Assembly: GCF_022179125.1 (NCBI RefSeq)
Contig: NZ_BPQG01000079.1
Span: forward strand, 1-64,000
Reading direction: 5' to 3'
DNA from: Methylobacterium cerastii
GTDB lineage: Bacteria; Pseudomonadota; Alphaproteobacteria; Rhizobiales; Beijerinckiaceae
Length of the DNA stretch: 64,000 nt
The notes under the pieces were generated by a model that ran no database searches, had not been told where the DNA came from, and saw nothing but the letters and a program-made list of their open reading frames with translations. Of this stretch, positions 26,662 to 36,980 are shown in pieces (the stretch's first letter is position 1; each line of letters begins with the position of its first letter). The translations under genes were made by a program, and so were the position numbers.

Positions 26662-27606
26662 ATGCTCTCCAGGACTGCCGACAACCTCTACTGGCTCTCG
26701 CGCTACGTCGAACGGGCGGAATTCGTCGCCCGCATCCTCGACGCCGCGCATCGGCTGGCCTCGCTGCCGACGAGCTACGGCGGAGGCGAGACCAATGAAT
26801 GGGCCTCGGCGCTGGCCTCTGCCGGCGACCCGGAGGTGTTCAAGCCGCATTACGACGGCGTGAACGCCGCCACCGTGTGCGACTTCCTCGCCTTCAGCCC
26901 GCACAACCCGTCCTCGATCCGCTCCTGCATCGAGAGCGCGCGCGAGAACGCCCGGAGCGTCCGCACCGCGCTCACCACGGAGATGTGGGACACCATCAAC
27001 GGGGCGTGGCTCGAATTGCGGTCCTACGAGAAGAAGGACCTCGACCGCGACGCGTTCTCGCGCTTCCTCGACTGGGTGAAGGGCATCTCGCTGACCTTCG
27101 ACGGCTCGGCCTACCGGACGATGCTGCGCAACGACACCTACTGGTTCACGCGGCTCGGTACCGCGATCGAGCGGGCCGACAACACCGCCCGCATCCTCGA
27201 CGTGAAGTACAAGATCCTCCTGCCGGCATCCGAGACCGTCGGCGGCAGTCTCGACTACTTCCAGTGGACCACGATCCTACGCGAAGTCTCCGCCTTCAAC
27301 GCCTATCACTGGGTGTATCGCGAGAGCGTCAAGCCGCTGCTGGTGGCCGACCTGCTGATCCTCAACCGGCAGATGCCGCGTTCCTTCACCAACTGCTACG
27401 GCGTGCTCGTCGAGCATCTCGACCTGATCGCCGACGCCTACGGGCGGCGCGGCGCGAGCCAGCGCCTCGCGAGCAACTTGCTCGCGCGCCTGGAAAGCGA
27501 GGAGATCGACCGGGTCTTCGCCTCGGGGCTGCATGAGTTCGTGATCGCGTTCATCGGCGAGAACAACAAGGTCGGCGCCGCGATCGCGGACCAGTATCTC
27601 GGCTGA
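26662..27606 (+). CDS. alpha-E domain protein (DUF403)
   Basis: This 314-residue, largely helical protein opens with the alpha-E signature LYWLSRYVERAE at about residues 10-21 and repeats a related motif at NTYWFTRLGTAIERADNTAR-like sequence near 165-185. No enzyme motif or membrane segment is seen. Alpha-E proteins almost always sit next to a permuted ATP-grasp ligase and are presumed to work with it. The 81-base gap after the ligase gene is compatible with one transcript. Confidence 0.88.
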   Translation: MLSRTADNLYWLSRYVERAEFVARILDAAHRLASLPTSYGGGETNEWASALASAGDPEVFKPHYDGVNAATVCDFLAFSPHNPSSIRSCIESARENARSVRTALTTEMWDTINGAWLELRSYEKKDLDRDAFSRFLDWVKGISLTFDGSAYRTMLRNDTYWFTRLGTAIERADNTARILDVKYKILLPASETVGGSLDYFQWTTILREVSAFNAYHWVYRESVKPLLVADLLILNRQMPRSFTNCYGVLVEHLDLIADAYGRRGASQRLASNLLARLESEEIDRVFASGLHEFVIAFIGENNKVGAAIADQYLG

Positions 27607-27813
27607 AGCGCCGAGGTCCGCGGAAGACGTGGCGATTCGGCTTCCAAGGACGCGGGCTCGGTTGCGCGCGACCGCGGAACGTCGTGTAGAACGTGGCACC
27701 GGGGCCGCGCGTGGCTCCGACCGTCGGCGCCGCCGAGATGGGCGGAGGCGGGACGGCGAAGGCAAAGCCGGCACGAACGAAGCCGGCAGAGGCAAGACGG
27801 GCAGAATCGACGC

Positions 27814-28641
27814 ATGCGCATCCGCGTGGTCCACGAGACCATCTACAGCTACGAGCAACCGGCACGCGGGCTGATCCAGGTCCTGCGCATGACGCCGCGC
27901 GACCACGACGGCCAGTACGTCCGGCGCTGGCGCATCGAGCCGTCGGTCGACGGCCGGCTCACCGAGCGCGAGGACGGCTACGGCAACGTCGTGCACTGGT
28001 TCACGCCGGACCAGGCCTCCGAGGCCCTGGTGATCCGGGTGACCGGCGAGGTCGACACCCACGAGACCCACGGCATCGTCCGCGGCGCCGTCGAGCGGCT
28101 GCCCGAGACGTTCTACCTGCGCGACACCGACCTCGTCCTGCCGAGCCCGGAGATCCAGGCGCTGTCCGACGCGGCCGCCACCGCCGGCGATCCGGCCGCC
28201 CTCCCCTTCCTGCACCGCCTGATGGCCGCGGTGCACGCGCACATGAGCTACACGCCGGGCCCTGCCAGCGCCGCCGTGCCCGCGCCGAAGGCGTTCGCGG
28301 CGGAGGCCGGCGTGTGCCAGGACTTCGCCCACGTCTTCATCGCCGCCGCCCGGCACCGGGCGATTCCCGCCCGCTACGTCTCCGGATACCACCGTCCGGA
28401 GGGAAGCGACGTCGAGCAGCAGACGCCGCACGGCTGGGCCGAAGCGCTGGTGCCCGATCTCGGCTGGGTCGGCTTCGACCCGACCACCGGCGACGCGACG
28501 ACGGAGGCCTACATCCGCGTCGCCTCCGGCCTCGACTACCTCGGCGCCGCCCCGATCCGCGGCAGCCGCACCGGCGGCGGCACCGAAACGCTGGACGTGA
28601 AGCTCCGGGTGGAGCAAGCCCAGGCGGCACCGCAATCCTGA
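27814..28641 (+). CDS. transglutaminase-like cysteine protease family protein
   Basis: This 275-residue protein has the N-terminal beta domain (starting RIRVVHETIYSYEQPA) and the transglutaminase-like core. The papain-type triad is Cys168 (GVCQDFAHVF), His207 (TPHGWAEA) and Asp222 (GFDPTTGD). In this neighbourhood such proteins are predicted to cleave or form amide bonds on the product of the ATP-grasp/alpha-E pair. The 207-base gap before it holds no gene. Anbu follows after 30 bases. Confidence 0.9.
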   Translation: MRIRVVHETIYSYEQPARGLIQVLRMTPRDHDGQYVRRWRIEPSVDGRLTEREDGYGNVVHWFTPDQASEALVIRVTGEVDTHETHGIVRGAVERLPETFYLRDTDLVLPSPEIQALSDAAATAGDPAALPFLHRLMAAVHAHMSYTPGPASAAVPAPKAFAAEAGVCQDFAHVFIAAARHRAIPARYVSGYHRPEGSDVEQQTPHGWAEALVPDLGWVGFDPTTGDATTEAYIRVASGLDYLGAAPIRGSRTGGGTETLDVKLRVEQAQAAPQS

Positions 28642-28671
28642 CGCGCGCACCTCTTCGAAAAGCCTGATCCC

Positions 28672-29424
28672 ATGACTTACTGCGTCGGCGTCCTCGTCGA
28701 GGACGGCCTGGTGATGATCGCCGACACCCGCACCAATGCGGGGCTCGACGACATCTCGACCTATCGCAAGCTCCACCACTTCAACGTGCCGGGCGAGCGG
28801 GTGATGATGCTGGCCTCGGCCGGCAACCTCTCGGTGACGCAATCGGTGCTGAGCCTGCTCTCCGAGGGCGTGACCGGCGACGACGGCGAGCCGAAGCTGA
28901 AGCTCGTCGAGACGACCACGATGTTCGAGGCGGCCCAGCTCGTCGGCCGTGCCATCCGCCGCGTCCGCGCGATCGAGAAGACCGGATTCGAGGCGGCGGG
29001 GCTTCGGTTCTCCGTGTCGCTGCTGTTCGGAGGCCAGATCGGCAGCGAGCCGATGCGGCTGTTCCTGATCTACTCGGCCGGCAACTTCATCGAGTGCAGC
29101 ACCGACGCGCCCTTCCTGCAGATCGGCGAGCACAAGTACGGCAAGCCGATCCTCGACCGCGCCGTGAAGTTCGAGACCGAGCTCTACGACGCGCTCAAGG
29201 TCGGCCTCGTCTCGATGGATTCGACGATGCGCTCGAACCTCGGCGTCGGCCTGCCGATCGACATCGCCCTCGCCCGCCGCAACGCCCTCGACCTCGAGGT
29301 CAACCACCGGATCGAAGCCGGCGAGGGCTACTTCCACGACCTGCGCGAACGCTGGTCGGCAGCTTTGCGCGCCGCCCACCGTGCGATCCCGCGCCCGCCC
29401 TACGGGCCTGCGCCGACGAAGTAG
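28672..29424 (+). CDS. Anbu, proteasome beta-subunit-like predicted protease
   Basis: This 250-residue Ntn-hydrolase-fold protein is the bacterial proteasome homologue Anbu (COG3484). It begins Met-Thr-Tyr-Cys-Val-Gly, so Thr2 would become the N-terminal nucleophile after Met removal. The Asp and Lys of the active site can be placed in MIADTRTNAGLDDIS and STYRKLHHF. It lacks the propeptide of true proteasome beta subunits. Related Anbu proteins form helical assemblies and their substrate is unknown. The gene ends the four-gene cluster and is followed by a REP-like repeat. Confidence 0.9.
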   Translation: MTYCVGVLVEDGLVMIADTRTNAGLDDISTYRKLHHFNVPGERVMMLASAGNLSVTQSVLSLLSEGVTGDDGEPKLKLVETTTMFEAAQLVGRAIRRVRAIEKTGFEAAGLRFSVSLLFGGQIGSEPMRLFLIYSAGNFIECSTDAPFLQIGEHKYGKPILDRAVKFETELYDALKVGLVSMDSTMRSNLGVGLPIDIALARRNALDLEVNHRIEAGEGYFHDLRERWSAALRAAHRAIPRPPYGPAPTK

Positions 29425-29444
29425 CGTTCACCGCCAGCGGTATT

Positions 29445-29577
29445 CCCACCCCCACCCTCATCCTGAAGTACCGCAGCGAAGCGGAGGCCTCGAAGGAGGC
29501 CTCCAGGTATCGCGCGCGAGCTGGATGGCTCCTTCGAGGCGGCTGATGCCGCACCTCAGGATGAGGGGGTGGGTGGG
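29445..29577. repeat. second REP-like hairpin element (about 133 bp)
   Basis: The left end CCCACCCCCACCCTCATCC and the right end GGATGAGGGGGTGGGTGGG are near-perfect complements. The interior carries CGAAGGAGGCC against CCTTCGAGGC. The CCTCATCCTGAGG...CCTCAGGATGAGG style is a second Rhizobiales palindrome family, different from the one at 19.5 kb. It lies between convergent Anbu and thiE genes. Confidence 0.8.
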
Positions 29578-29651
29578 CGAAACCGATCGAGAGCGGTTTT
29601 CGGCGAAACGCCGAGTGGGTAGCCAGGATCCTGCGATCCTTTGATCCTGCC

Positions 29652-30290
29652 TCAGCGCTCGTCCGAGCGGGTTGCCCAGGCGCTCAAAAGCGCGCGGGTC
29701 TCGGCAGCCGGGTCGGCGGCGCGCATCAGGCCGCCCATCACGGCCATACCCGCCGCGCCGTGCCGACGGCATTCGGCGGCGGTGATGATATCGATCCCTC
29801 CGAGCGCGATCACCGGAATTCCGATCCGCACAGCTTCGGCGAGCGCATCGAGCCCGAGGGCGGGGCCGTAGCCGGGCTTGCTCGCGGTGGCGAAGATCGG
29901 GCTCAGCGTCACGTAGTCCGCGCCGCCCTCGGCCGCCTCCGCGACGTCTCGGAGCGTGTGGGCCGAGATGCCGACGAGGGCTGCGCCGACCCGTTGCCGG
30001 GCCGCGGCGATGGCGGAACGATCCGTCCCGCCGCCGAGATGGAGCCCGGCGCCGAGGTCGGCCGCGAGGTCGGCGTCGCCGCCGACGGTGAGCACGCCGC
30101 CGGCCTGGCCGACGCGTTCGGCGATCCGCGCCGCCAGCTCCCGCCGCTCGGATGGTGGCAGGTCCTTGTCGCGGAACCAGACCCAGCGACCGCCGCCGTG
30201 GAGCACGGCGGCGACGGCCTCCACCAGGGGGCGCGGCCCGTGCCGGTCGGTGACCGCCAACAGGGGCGACGGCAGGCTACGAGCCGACAA
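29652..30290 (-). CDS. thiE: thiamine phosphate synthase ThiE
   Basis: This TIM-barrel enzyme joins hydroxymethylpyrimidine diphosphate and the thiazole phosphate to form thiamine phosphate. Family motifs include [13 protein letters not shown] at the N-terminus, [34 protein letters not shown] and the phosphate loop VIALGGI. The start is uncertain: a TTG at 30290 overlaps the thiG end by 14 bases, while an ATG at 30347 would add 19 residues read out of frame from thiG. No clear ribosome-binding site decides it. It is last in thiO-S-G-E. Confidence 0.88.
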   Translation of the reverse strand: MSARSLPSPLLAVTDRHGPRPLVEAVAAVLHGGGRWVWFRDKDLPPSERRELAARIAERVGQAGGVLTVGGDADLAADLGAGLHLGGGTDRSAIAAARQRVGAALVGISAHTLRDVAEAAEGGADYVTLSPIFATASKPGYGPALGLDALAEAVRIGIPVIALGGIDIITAAECRRHGAAGMAVMGGLMRAADPAAETRALLSAWATRSDER

Positions 30291-31077
30291 GGCCGAGCTG
30301 CGGGCTCGACGGCTCGGCCCGGCCGCGTCGGGGAATGCGGCCGGCAAGATACGCGTCGCGTCCCGCTTGGACCGCGCCGCGCATGGCGTAGGCCATGCGG
30401 ACGGGGTCGTCGGCCTTGGCGACGGCGGTGTTGATCAGGCAGGCGTCGGCCCCAAGCTCCATCGCGATCACCGCGTCGGAGGCCGTGCCGATGCCGGCGT
30501 CGACGATCACCGGCACGCTCATGCGGCGGCAGATCAGCTCCAGGTTGGCCGGGTTGGCGATGCCCATGCCCGACCCGATGAGCGAGCCCATCGGCATCAC
30601 TGCGGCGCAGCCGAGGTCGGCGAGCCGTTGGCAGACGATCGGGTCGTCGTTGCAGTATGGCAGCACGACGAAGCCGTCGTCGACGAGGTGGCGGCAGGCC
30701 TCGATCAGCTCGGTCACGTCCGGGTACAGCGTCTCGCGGTCGCCGATGACCTCGACCTTGATCCAGTTCGTGTCGAGGGCCTCGCGCGCCAGCTCCGCGG
30801 TCATGATCGCGTCGCGCGCGGTCTCGCAGCCGGCGGTGTTGGGCAGGAAGCGACGCCCCTTCAGGATCTTGACCGTGTCCGAGCCGTGGCCCTGGAGCGA
30901 AACCCGGCGGATCGAGGCGGTGGCGACTTCGGCCCCCGAGGCCGCGACCGCATCGCGCATGATCACCTGCGTCGGATAGCCGGCCGTGCCGATGAACAGG
31001 CGCGAACTCAGCGTGACGCCGGCGACGACGAAGGGGTCGTCGGCCTCCGGACGGAGGGGTGTGAGCGTCTCGAGCAT
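30277..31077 (-). CDS. thiG: thiazole synthase ThiG
   Basis: This 266-residue TIM-barrel enzyme forms the thiazole phosphate from deoxyxylulose phosphate, dehydroglycine and ThiS thiocarboxylate. Motifs include [11 protein letters not shown], the Schiff-base Lys in [35 protein letters not shown] and [11 protein letters not shown]. Its deoxyxylulose phosphate substrate is the product of Dxs, encoded at the other end of the window. It starts 3 bases after the thiS stop. Confidence 0.96.
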   Translation of the reverse strand: MLETLTPLRPEADDPFVVAGVTLSSRLFIGTAGYPTQVIMRDAVAASGAEVATASIRRVSLQGHGSDTVKILKGRRFLPNTAGCETARDAIMTAELAREALDTNWIKVEVIGDRETLYPDVTELIEACRHLVDDGFVVLPYCNDDPIVCQRLADLGCAAVMPMGSLIGSGMGIANPANLELICRRMSVPVIVDAGIGTASDAVIAMELGADACLINTAVAKADDPVRMAYAMRGAVQAGRDAYLAGRIPRRGRAEPSSPQLGLVGS

Positions 31078-31080
31078 CCT

Positions 31081-31293
31081 CTAGCCTCCCTGCATGGCGC
31101 GTACGATCTCGATGCGGTCGCCGTCCGCGATCGGGGTGCGCTCCCAATCGCGACGGCGGACGACGTGGCCGTTGACCGCGATGGCGACCCCCTGCGGATC
31201 GGGGCTGCCGGTCTCCTCCGCCGCGTGCGCGAACAACGCGGCGAGGTCGGCGGCCTCGATCTCGCGGGCTTGCCCGTTCACCGTCAGCCTCAT
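31081..31293 (-). CDS. thiS: sulfur carrier protein ThiS
   Basis: This 70-residue ubiquitin-like protein carries sulfur as a C-terminal thiocarboxylate to ThiG. It begins MRLTVNGQAREIEA and ends in the required Gly-Gly (RAMQGG). The ATG overlaps the thiO stop (ATGA). Its small size and start inside a longer open frame could make it easy to miss. Confidence 0.95.
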   Translation of the reverse strand: MRLTVNGQAREIEAADLAALFAHAAEETGSPDPQGVAIAVNGHVVRRRDWERTPIADGDRIEIVRAMQGG

Positions 31294-32504
31294 GCCGAAG
31301 CCCTCACGTCCTGGCTTGCGGTAAACCGTGCGAGGGAGAAATCCCGGGCCACCGCCGGCATCGCGCCCGTGGTGACGAGGGCTGCGATCGCGTCGGCGGT
31401 CACCGGGGCGAGCAGGTAGCCGTTGCGATGATGGCCGGTGGCGACGACCAGCCCGGGGGCGATCTCGCCCAGGATCGGCGCGTCGTCGTCCGAGGTCGGG
31501 CGGAACCCGCTCCACACCGCCTCGACCTCCATCTCCTCGATGCCGGGCAGCACGCGCCGCGCGCCCTCCAGAAGGGCGTAGAGCCCGCCGGCGGTGACGC
31601 CGGGGCGGAAGCCGCAGTCCTCCACCGTCGCGCCGACGACGATGCGGCCGTCGCCCTTCGGTGCCATGTGGACCTGCTCGGTCCACACCATGTGCGACAG
31701 CGTGCCGGTGTGCGCGGTCGTCTTCAGCGCCAGCGACTGGCCCTTGAGCGGGCGGACCGGCAGGGCGAGGTTTTGGGGCAGCAGGCCGCCCTCCCCACTC
31801 CAGGCGCCGGCCGCAAGGATCACGGTGTCGGCCTGCAGAACGCCATTGGCGGTGCGGAGGCCGGTGACGCGCCCGGATGTCCGTTCGAGGGCGACGACCG
31901 GGCTGTTCTCGACGAGCGCCACGCTGGCGCCACGGCAGGCCTGCACGAGCGCCGCCATCACCCGGCTCGGATCGACCTGGTGGTCGAGCGGGCAGAACAC
32001 GCCGGCGGTGACCGAGGGGCGCAAGGCCGGCTCGCGGCGGCGGACCTCGGTGCCCGCGACCCATTCGGCGGCGACGCCCGAGCGGCGCTGCAAGTCGTAG
32101 CGGAAGCGCAGGCGCTCGACCTCGTCGCGGCCGATGGCCAGCACCAGCGTCCCATCCTCGCGGTAGTCGATGTCGTGGCCGGCGGCCGCTTCGAGCTCGT
32201 CGCGGAACCCGGGCCAGCGCCGCAGCGAATCGAGGGCGAGCGGGAGCAGCGGGTCCGAGCCGGGCTCGTGCTCGGCCGCGGGCGCCAGCATGCCGGTGGC
32301 GGCGAGGCTCGCGCCGGACCCGATGGTCTCGCGCTCGACGACCGCGACGGACCGACCGGACTGCGCGATGCGCCAGGCGATCGACAGCCCGATCAAGCCG
32401 CCGCCGACGATGGCGACGTCGGCGCGGGCTGGCAACGTGACGGACGGGTTCGTGCCGCCGTTCGTCCGGCGAACCCCGATCGGTGATGCTGGGTGACGAC
32501 CCAA
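31290..32504 (-). CDS. thiO: glycine oxidase ThiO
   Basis: This 404-residue FAD enzyme oxidises glycine to the dehydroglycine used by ThiG. The dinucleotide motif VAIVGGGLIGLSIAW is near residue 30, and the C-terminal FAD-contact GHHRNGYLLAPVTA is typical of ThiO/DadA proteins. The TTG at 32502-32504 was chosen because GGAGG sits at 32510-32514 with 5-base spacing, downstream of the TPP riboswitch; starts further up would fall in the riboswitch. It heads the thiO-S-G-E operon. Confidence 0.94.
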   Translation of the reverse strand: MGRHPASPIGVRRTNGGTNPSVTLPARADVAIVGGGLIGLSIAWRIAQSGRSVAVVERETIGSGASLAATGMLAPAAEHEPGSDPLLPLALDSLRRWPGFRDELEAAAGHDIDYREDGTLVLAIGRDEVERLRFRYDLQRRSGVAAEWVAGTEVRRREPALRPSVTAGVFCPLDHQVDPSRVMAALVQACRGASVALVENSPVVALERTSGRVTGLRTANGVLQADTVILAAGAWSGEGGLLPQNLALPVRPLKGQSLALKTTAHTGTLSHMVWTEQVHMAPKGDGRIVVGATVEDCGFRPGVTAGGLYALLEGARRVLPGIEEMEVEAVWSGFRPTSDDDAPILGEIAPGLVVATGHHRNGYLLAPVTADAIAALVTTGAMPAVARDFSLARFTASQDVRASA

Positions 32505-32592
32505 AAGATCCTCCGCGTGGTGTCGCAGAGACCGGGCCTGACGCTTCCTTCGAGAAGCTGGTGCGATCCGTCCACGAGGACGACGCCCACGG

Positions 32593-32704
32593 TCCAATCC
32601 CTACGCCGGTGTGAACCGGATCAGGTTCGAAGGATTTCCGCGCCGCGAGCCCTTGCGAGCCTGCCAGCGGTTTCTCAGCCCCTTGCCGGGGATCTCCCTG
32701 GAAC
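32593..32704 (-). promoter_or_regulatory. TPP (THI-box) riboswitch
   Basis: Read on minus, the aptamer shows the conserved pyrimidine-sensor GGGGCTGAGA and the CCTTCGAACCTGATCCGG core followed by CACACCGGCGTAGGGA. The P1 helix closes through TTCCA and TTGGA. It ends about 80 bases before the thiO ribosome-binding site, so TPP binding probably blocks translation or stops transcription of thiO-S-G-E. Confidence 0.96.
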
Positions 32705-32921
32705 ACCGCAGATGTGGTCCCACTGGCCGGCCCGGTCAACCCCGTCAAAGGGGCGAACGCGCAGGATGGTCGCCGTCTGTCGTCGTCACGCCGAGACGGT
32801 TCGGAAACCCTGTCGGCACGAAAGGCAGCGAGTTTCCGCCGGGTACGCGCGAGGCGCCACGTATCGTTCACCGGTTCCGTGGTGGTCTCCGCCGGTCCCC
32901 CTCGGGGCGCGGAGGTTGGCG

Positions 32922-33425
32922 TTGCGGACGATCCTGTTGCTCTGCGTAGGGGCCGGCCTCGCCGCAGGCGTGCTCGGCGGGGTCGGCGACCGCCTGACCC
33001 ACCGCAAGGCCGACGCGCGGCCGGCGCCCGCGGCGCCGCCATCATCCTCGGCACCGAGTGCGATCGCCCTCAATGCGGACCGCAACGGTCACTTCCTCGC
33101 CGACGCCCTGGTGGACGGCCGCTCGCTCCGGATGATGGTCGACACCGGCGCCACCGCGTGCAGCTTCACCGAGGAGGCGGCCGCGCGTCTCGGCCTCGTC
33201 CTCACGCCGCGCGACTTCACCCAACCGGTGATGACGGCCAACGGCGTGGTGCGGGTCGCCCCGGTGCGCATCGGCATGATCCGGATCGGGCCGGTCACCG
33301 TGCGCGACGTCGAAGCGGTGGTCGTGCCCGGCGGCAGCCTCGGCACGAACCTGCTCGGGATGTCGTTCCTCAAGCGGGTGCGCGACTTCAGCATCGCCGG
33401 CGGCACGCTGACGCTGCGGGGCTGA
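32922..33425 (+). CDS. retropepsin-like aspartic protease (TIGR02281-type)
   Basis: This 167-residue protein has an N-terminal membrane anchor or signal segment (ILLLCVGAGLAAGVLGGVG), an Ala/Pro/Ser linker and a single clan AA aspartic protease domain. The catalytic motif is MMVDTGATACSFT, and the psi-loop partner appears as GTNLLGMSFLKRV. With one Asp motif it should act as a dimer, facing the periplasm. The TTG at 32922 follows GGAGG (32911-32915) by 6 bases. It converges on the cyclase gene with only 2 bases between the stops. Substrates are unknown. Confidence 0.87.
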   Translation: MRTILLLCVGAGLAAGVLGGVGDRLTHRKADARPAPAAPPSSSAPSAIALNADRNGHFLADALVDGRSLRMMVDTGATACSFTEEAAARLGLVLTPRDFTQPVMTANGVVRVAPVRIGMIRIGPVTVRDVEAVVVPGGSLGTNLLGMSFLKRVRDFSIAGGTLTLRG

Positions 33426-33427
33426 GA

Positions 33428-34687
33428 TCAGCGCTGGCGGCGATGCGGCTTCGGACGCGGCCGGTAGACCATCATCGGCTCGGAAAAGCCGTCGAGGACG
33501 TGCTCGCCGAGCGGCACCGGATCGCCCCACAGGAAGTCGACGAAGGGCTTCGACATCAGCAGCGGCTCGCCCAGCGTCTTGTTGAGCCGGGCGATGCGGC
33601 TCGCCATGTTCACGTCGCGGCCGATGACGGTGAAATCGAGCCGCGTGCCCGAGCCAACGTTGCCGTAGGCGGCCTCGCCGTGGTGGAGCGCGATGCCGGC
33701 CATCATCGGCACCGCGAACTGGTGAAGGGTGTTGGCCTCCTCGAGCGCTTGGAGTGCGCCCTGCGCCGCCGTCAGCGCGCCCTTGGCGGCGCCGCCGAGG
33801 TCGTCGCCCGGCTCGCGGAAGATCGCGAGCAGGCCGTCGCCGAGGTACTTCAACACCTCGCCGCCCTCACGCTCGATCGGCGGGACCAGGCAGTCGAAGA
33901 AGATGTTGAGCAGGTCCACCGCCTCTTCCGGCGTCATGTCCGCCGAGATGCGGGTGTAGTCGCGCATGTCGGCGAACAGGATCGCCGAGCGGATGCGCTT
34001 CACCTGGCCGCGACGGATGTCCCCCGACAGGATCGCCCGGTGCGGCTCGTCGCCGACGTAGATGCGCAGCACCGTGTCGAGCTGCTTGGTGACGAGGCGC
34101 ATCTCCATCACGGCCGCGAGCGCCGGCATGACGAAGCGCAGGATCGCGACGTCCTCGTCGCGGAACCCGTCCGGGTCGCGGGTCGCGAAGGTGATGCCGT
34201 TATGGGTGCCGTTGGTGAAGAACAGCGGCACGACGATGTAGTGGGTGTAGCCGGCGGCCTTCAGGTCGGGGATCACCGAGTAGGCGTCGTCCGGCGTGTC
34301 GGCGAGGTCGAGGATCAGCCATGCGGCGTCCTCGTGCACCTTCCGGAACGGGCTCGCCGCGTAGGCGCGCTCGGAAGCCTCGCCGTGCGGAAACAACCGC
34401 ACGGTGGTGCCGGCCTCGCGCGTCCAGATGCGCCCGATTCCGGAATACTCGGAATGCAGCGTGTCGATCGCCGTCGAGGTCCGGTCCACCGGCACGCCGA
34501 CCTGGTTCAGGCGCTCGGCGAAGCCCGCGATCAGGTCGTCGGGCTCGGGCAGGCGCGCTCCTTCGCTCAGCAACCAGTCGCGGATCGCGACGCATTCCTG
34601 CAGCGCGCCGAACGGCACGTCGTCCGCCTCCGAGCCGTCGGCTGCGGCGGTCGGCGGCACGGGTGGATGCTGGCGACGCTCAAGCAT
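33428..34687 (-). CDS. class III adenylate/guanylate cyclase domain protein
   Basis: This 419-residue protein has an N-terminal sensory region (about 50-190, GAF-like by its [14 protein letters not shown] and [12 protein letters not shown] stretches) and a C-terminal class III cyclase domain. The metal-binding Asp pair is in [13 protein letters not shown], followed by [14 protein letters not shown] and the transition-state [15 protein letters not shown]. It should make cAMP or cGMP. An upstream GTG at 34771 would add 28 residues; the ATG at 34687 is preferred for composition, without a strong ribosome-binding site. Confidence 0.88.
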   Translation of the reverse strand: MLERRQHPPVPPTAAADGSEADDVPFGALQECVAIRDWLLSEGARLPEPDDLIAGFAERLNQVGVPVDRTSTAIDTLHSEYSGIGRIWTREAGTTVRLFPHGEASERAYAASPFRKVHEDAAWLILDLADTPDDAYSVIPDLKAAGYTHYIVVPLFFTNGTHNGITFATRDPDGFRDEDVAILRFVMPALAAVMEMRLVTKQLDTVLRIYVGDEPHRAILSGDIRRGQVKRIRSAILFADMRDYTRISADMTPEEAVDLLNIFFDCLVPPIEREGGEVLKYLGDGLLAIFREPGDDLGGAAKGALTAAQGALQALEEANTLHQFAVPMMAGIALHHGEAAYGNVGSGTRLDFTVIGRDVNMASRIARLNKTLGEPLLMSKPFVDFLWGDPVPLGEHVLDGFSEPMMVYRPRPKPHRRQR

Positions 34688-34790
34688 ACGGCCAAGGTGG
34701 GTTCGCGGACCGCCAAAGCAAGGCTTCGGGCCGCCGACGACGTGGTCCGCCGACACGAGTCGGCGAAACACGTCATGGCGGATCGGCCGC

Positions 34791-36785
<1,995 letters not shown>

Positions 36786-36980
36786 GATCAGCCTATTGTT
36801 TCGGCGCGGCACGATGCGGGGGCCTCTCGGCCACGCCGCGCCGTCGGCGCCGCAATGCGTGTGGAACCCGGACGAATCACTTCGACCGCGTCGTAGCTCG
36901 GACTCGGTATGCAAGCGAGACGCTTGACCGATTGTTAACCATGCCGCGAAGGCGCTTCGTATTCCGCCATCGCACAGGCC

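Noticed and set aside
27693-28667. A plus-strand frame overlapping the transglutaminase gene
   Set aside because: It is an out-of-frame shadow; the transglutaminase frame has the catalytic Cys, His and Asp.
29445-29577. Repeat considered as CRISPR or insertion sequence
   Set aside because: There are no regularly spaced repeats or transposase; it is a single hairpin of REP type.
30290-30347. ATG start for thiE at 30347
   Set aside because: It would add residues that are an out-of-frame reading of thiG. The family N-terminus begins at LLAVTDRHG, so a start near 30290 or later is more likely.
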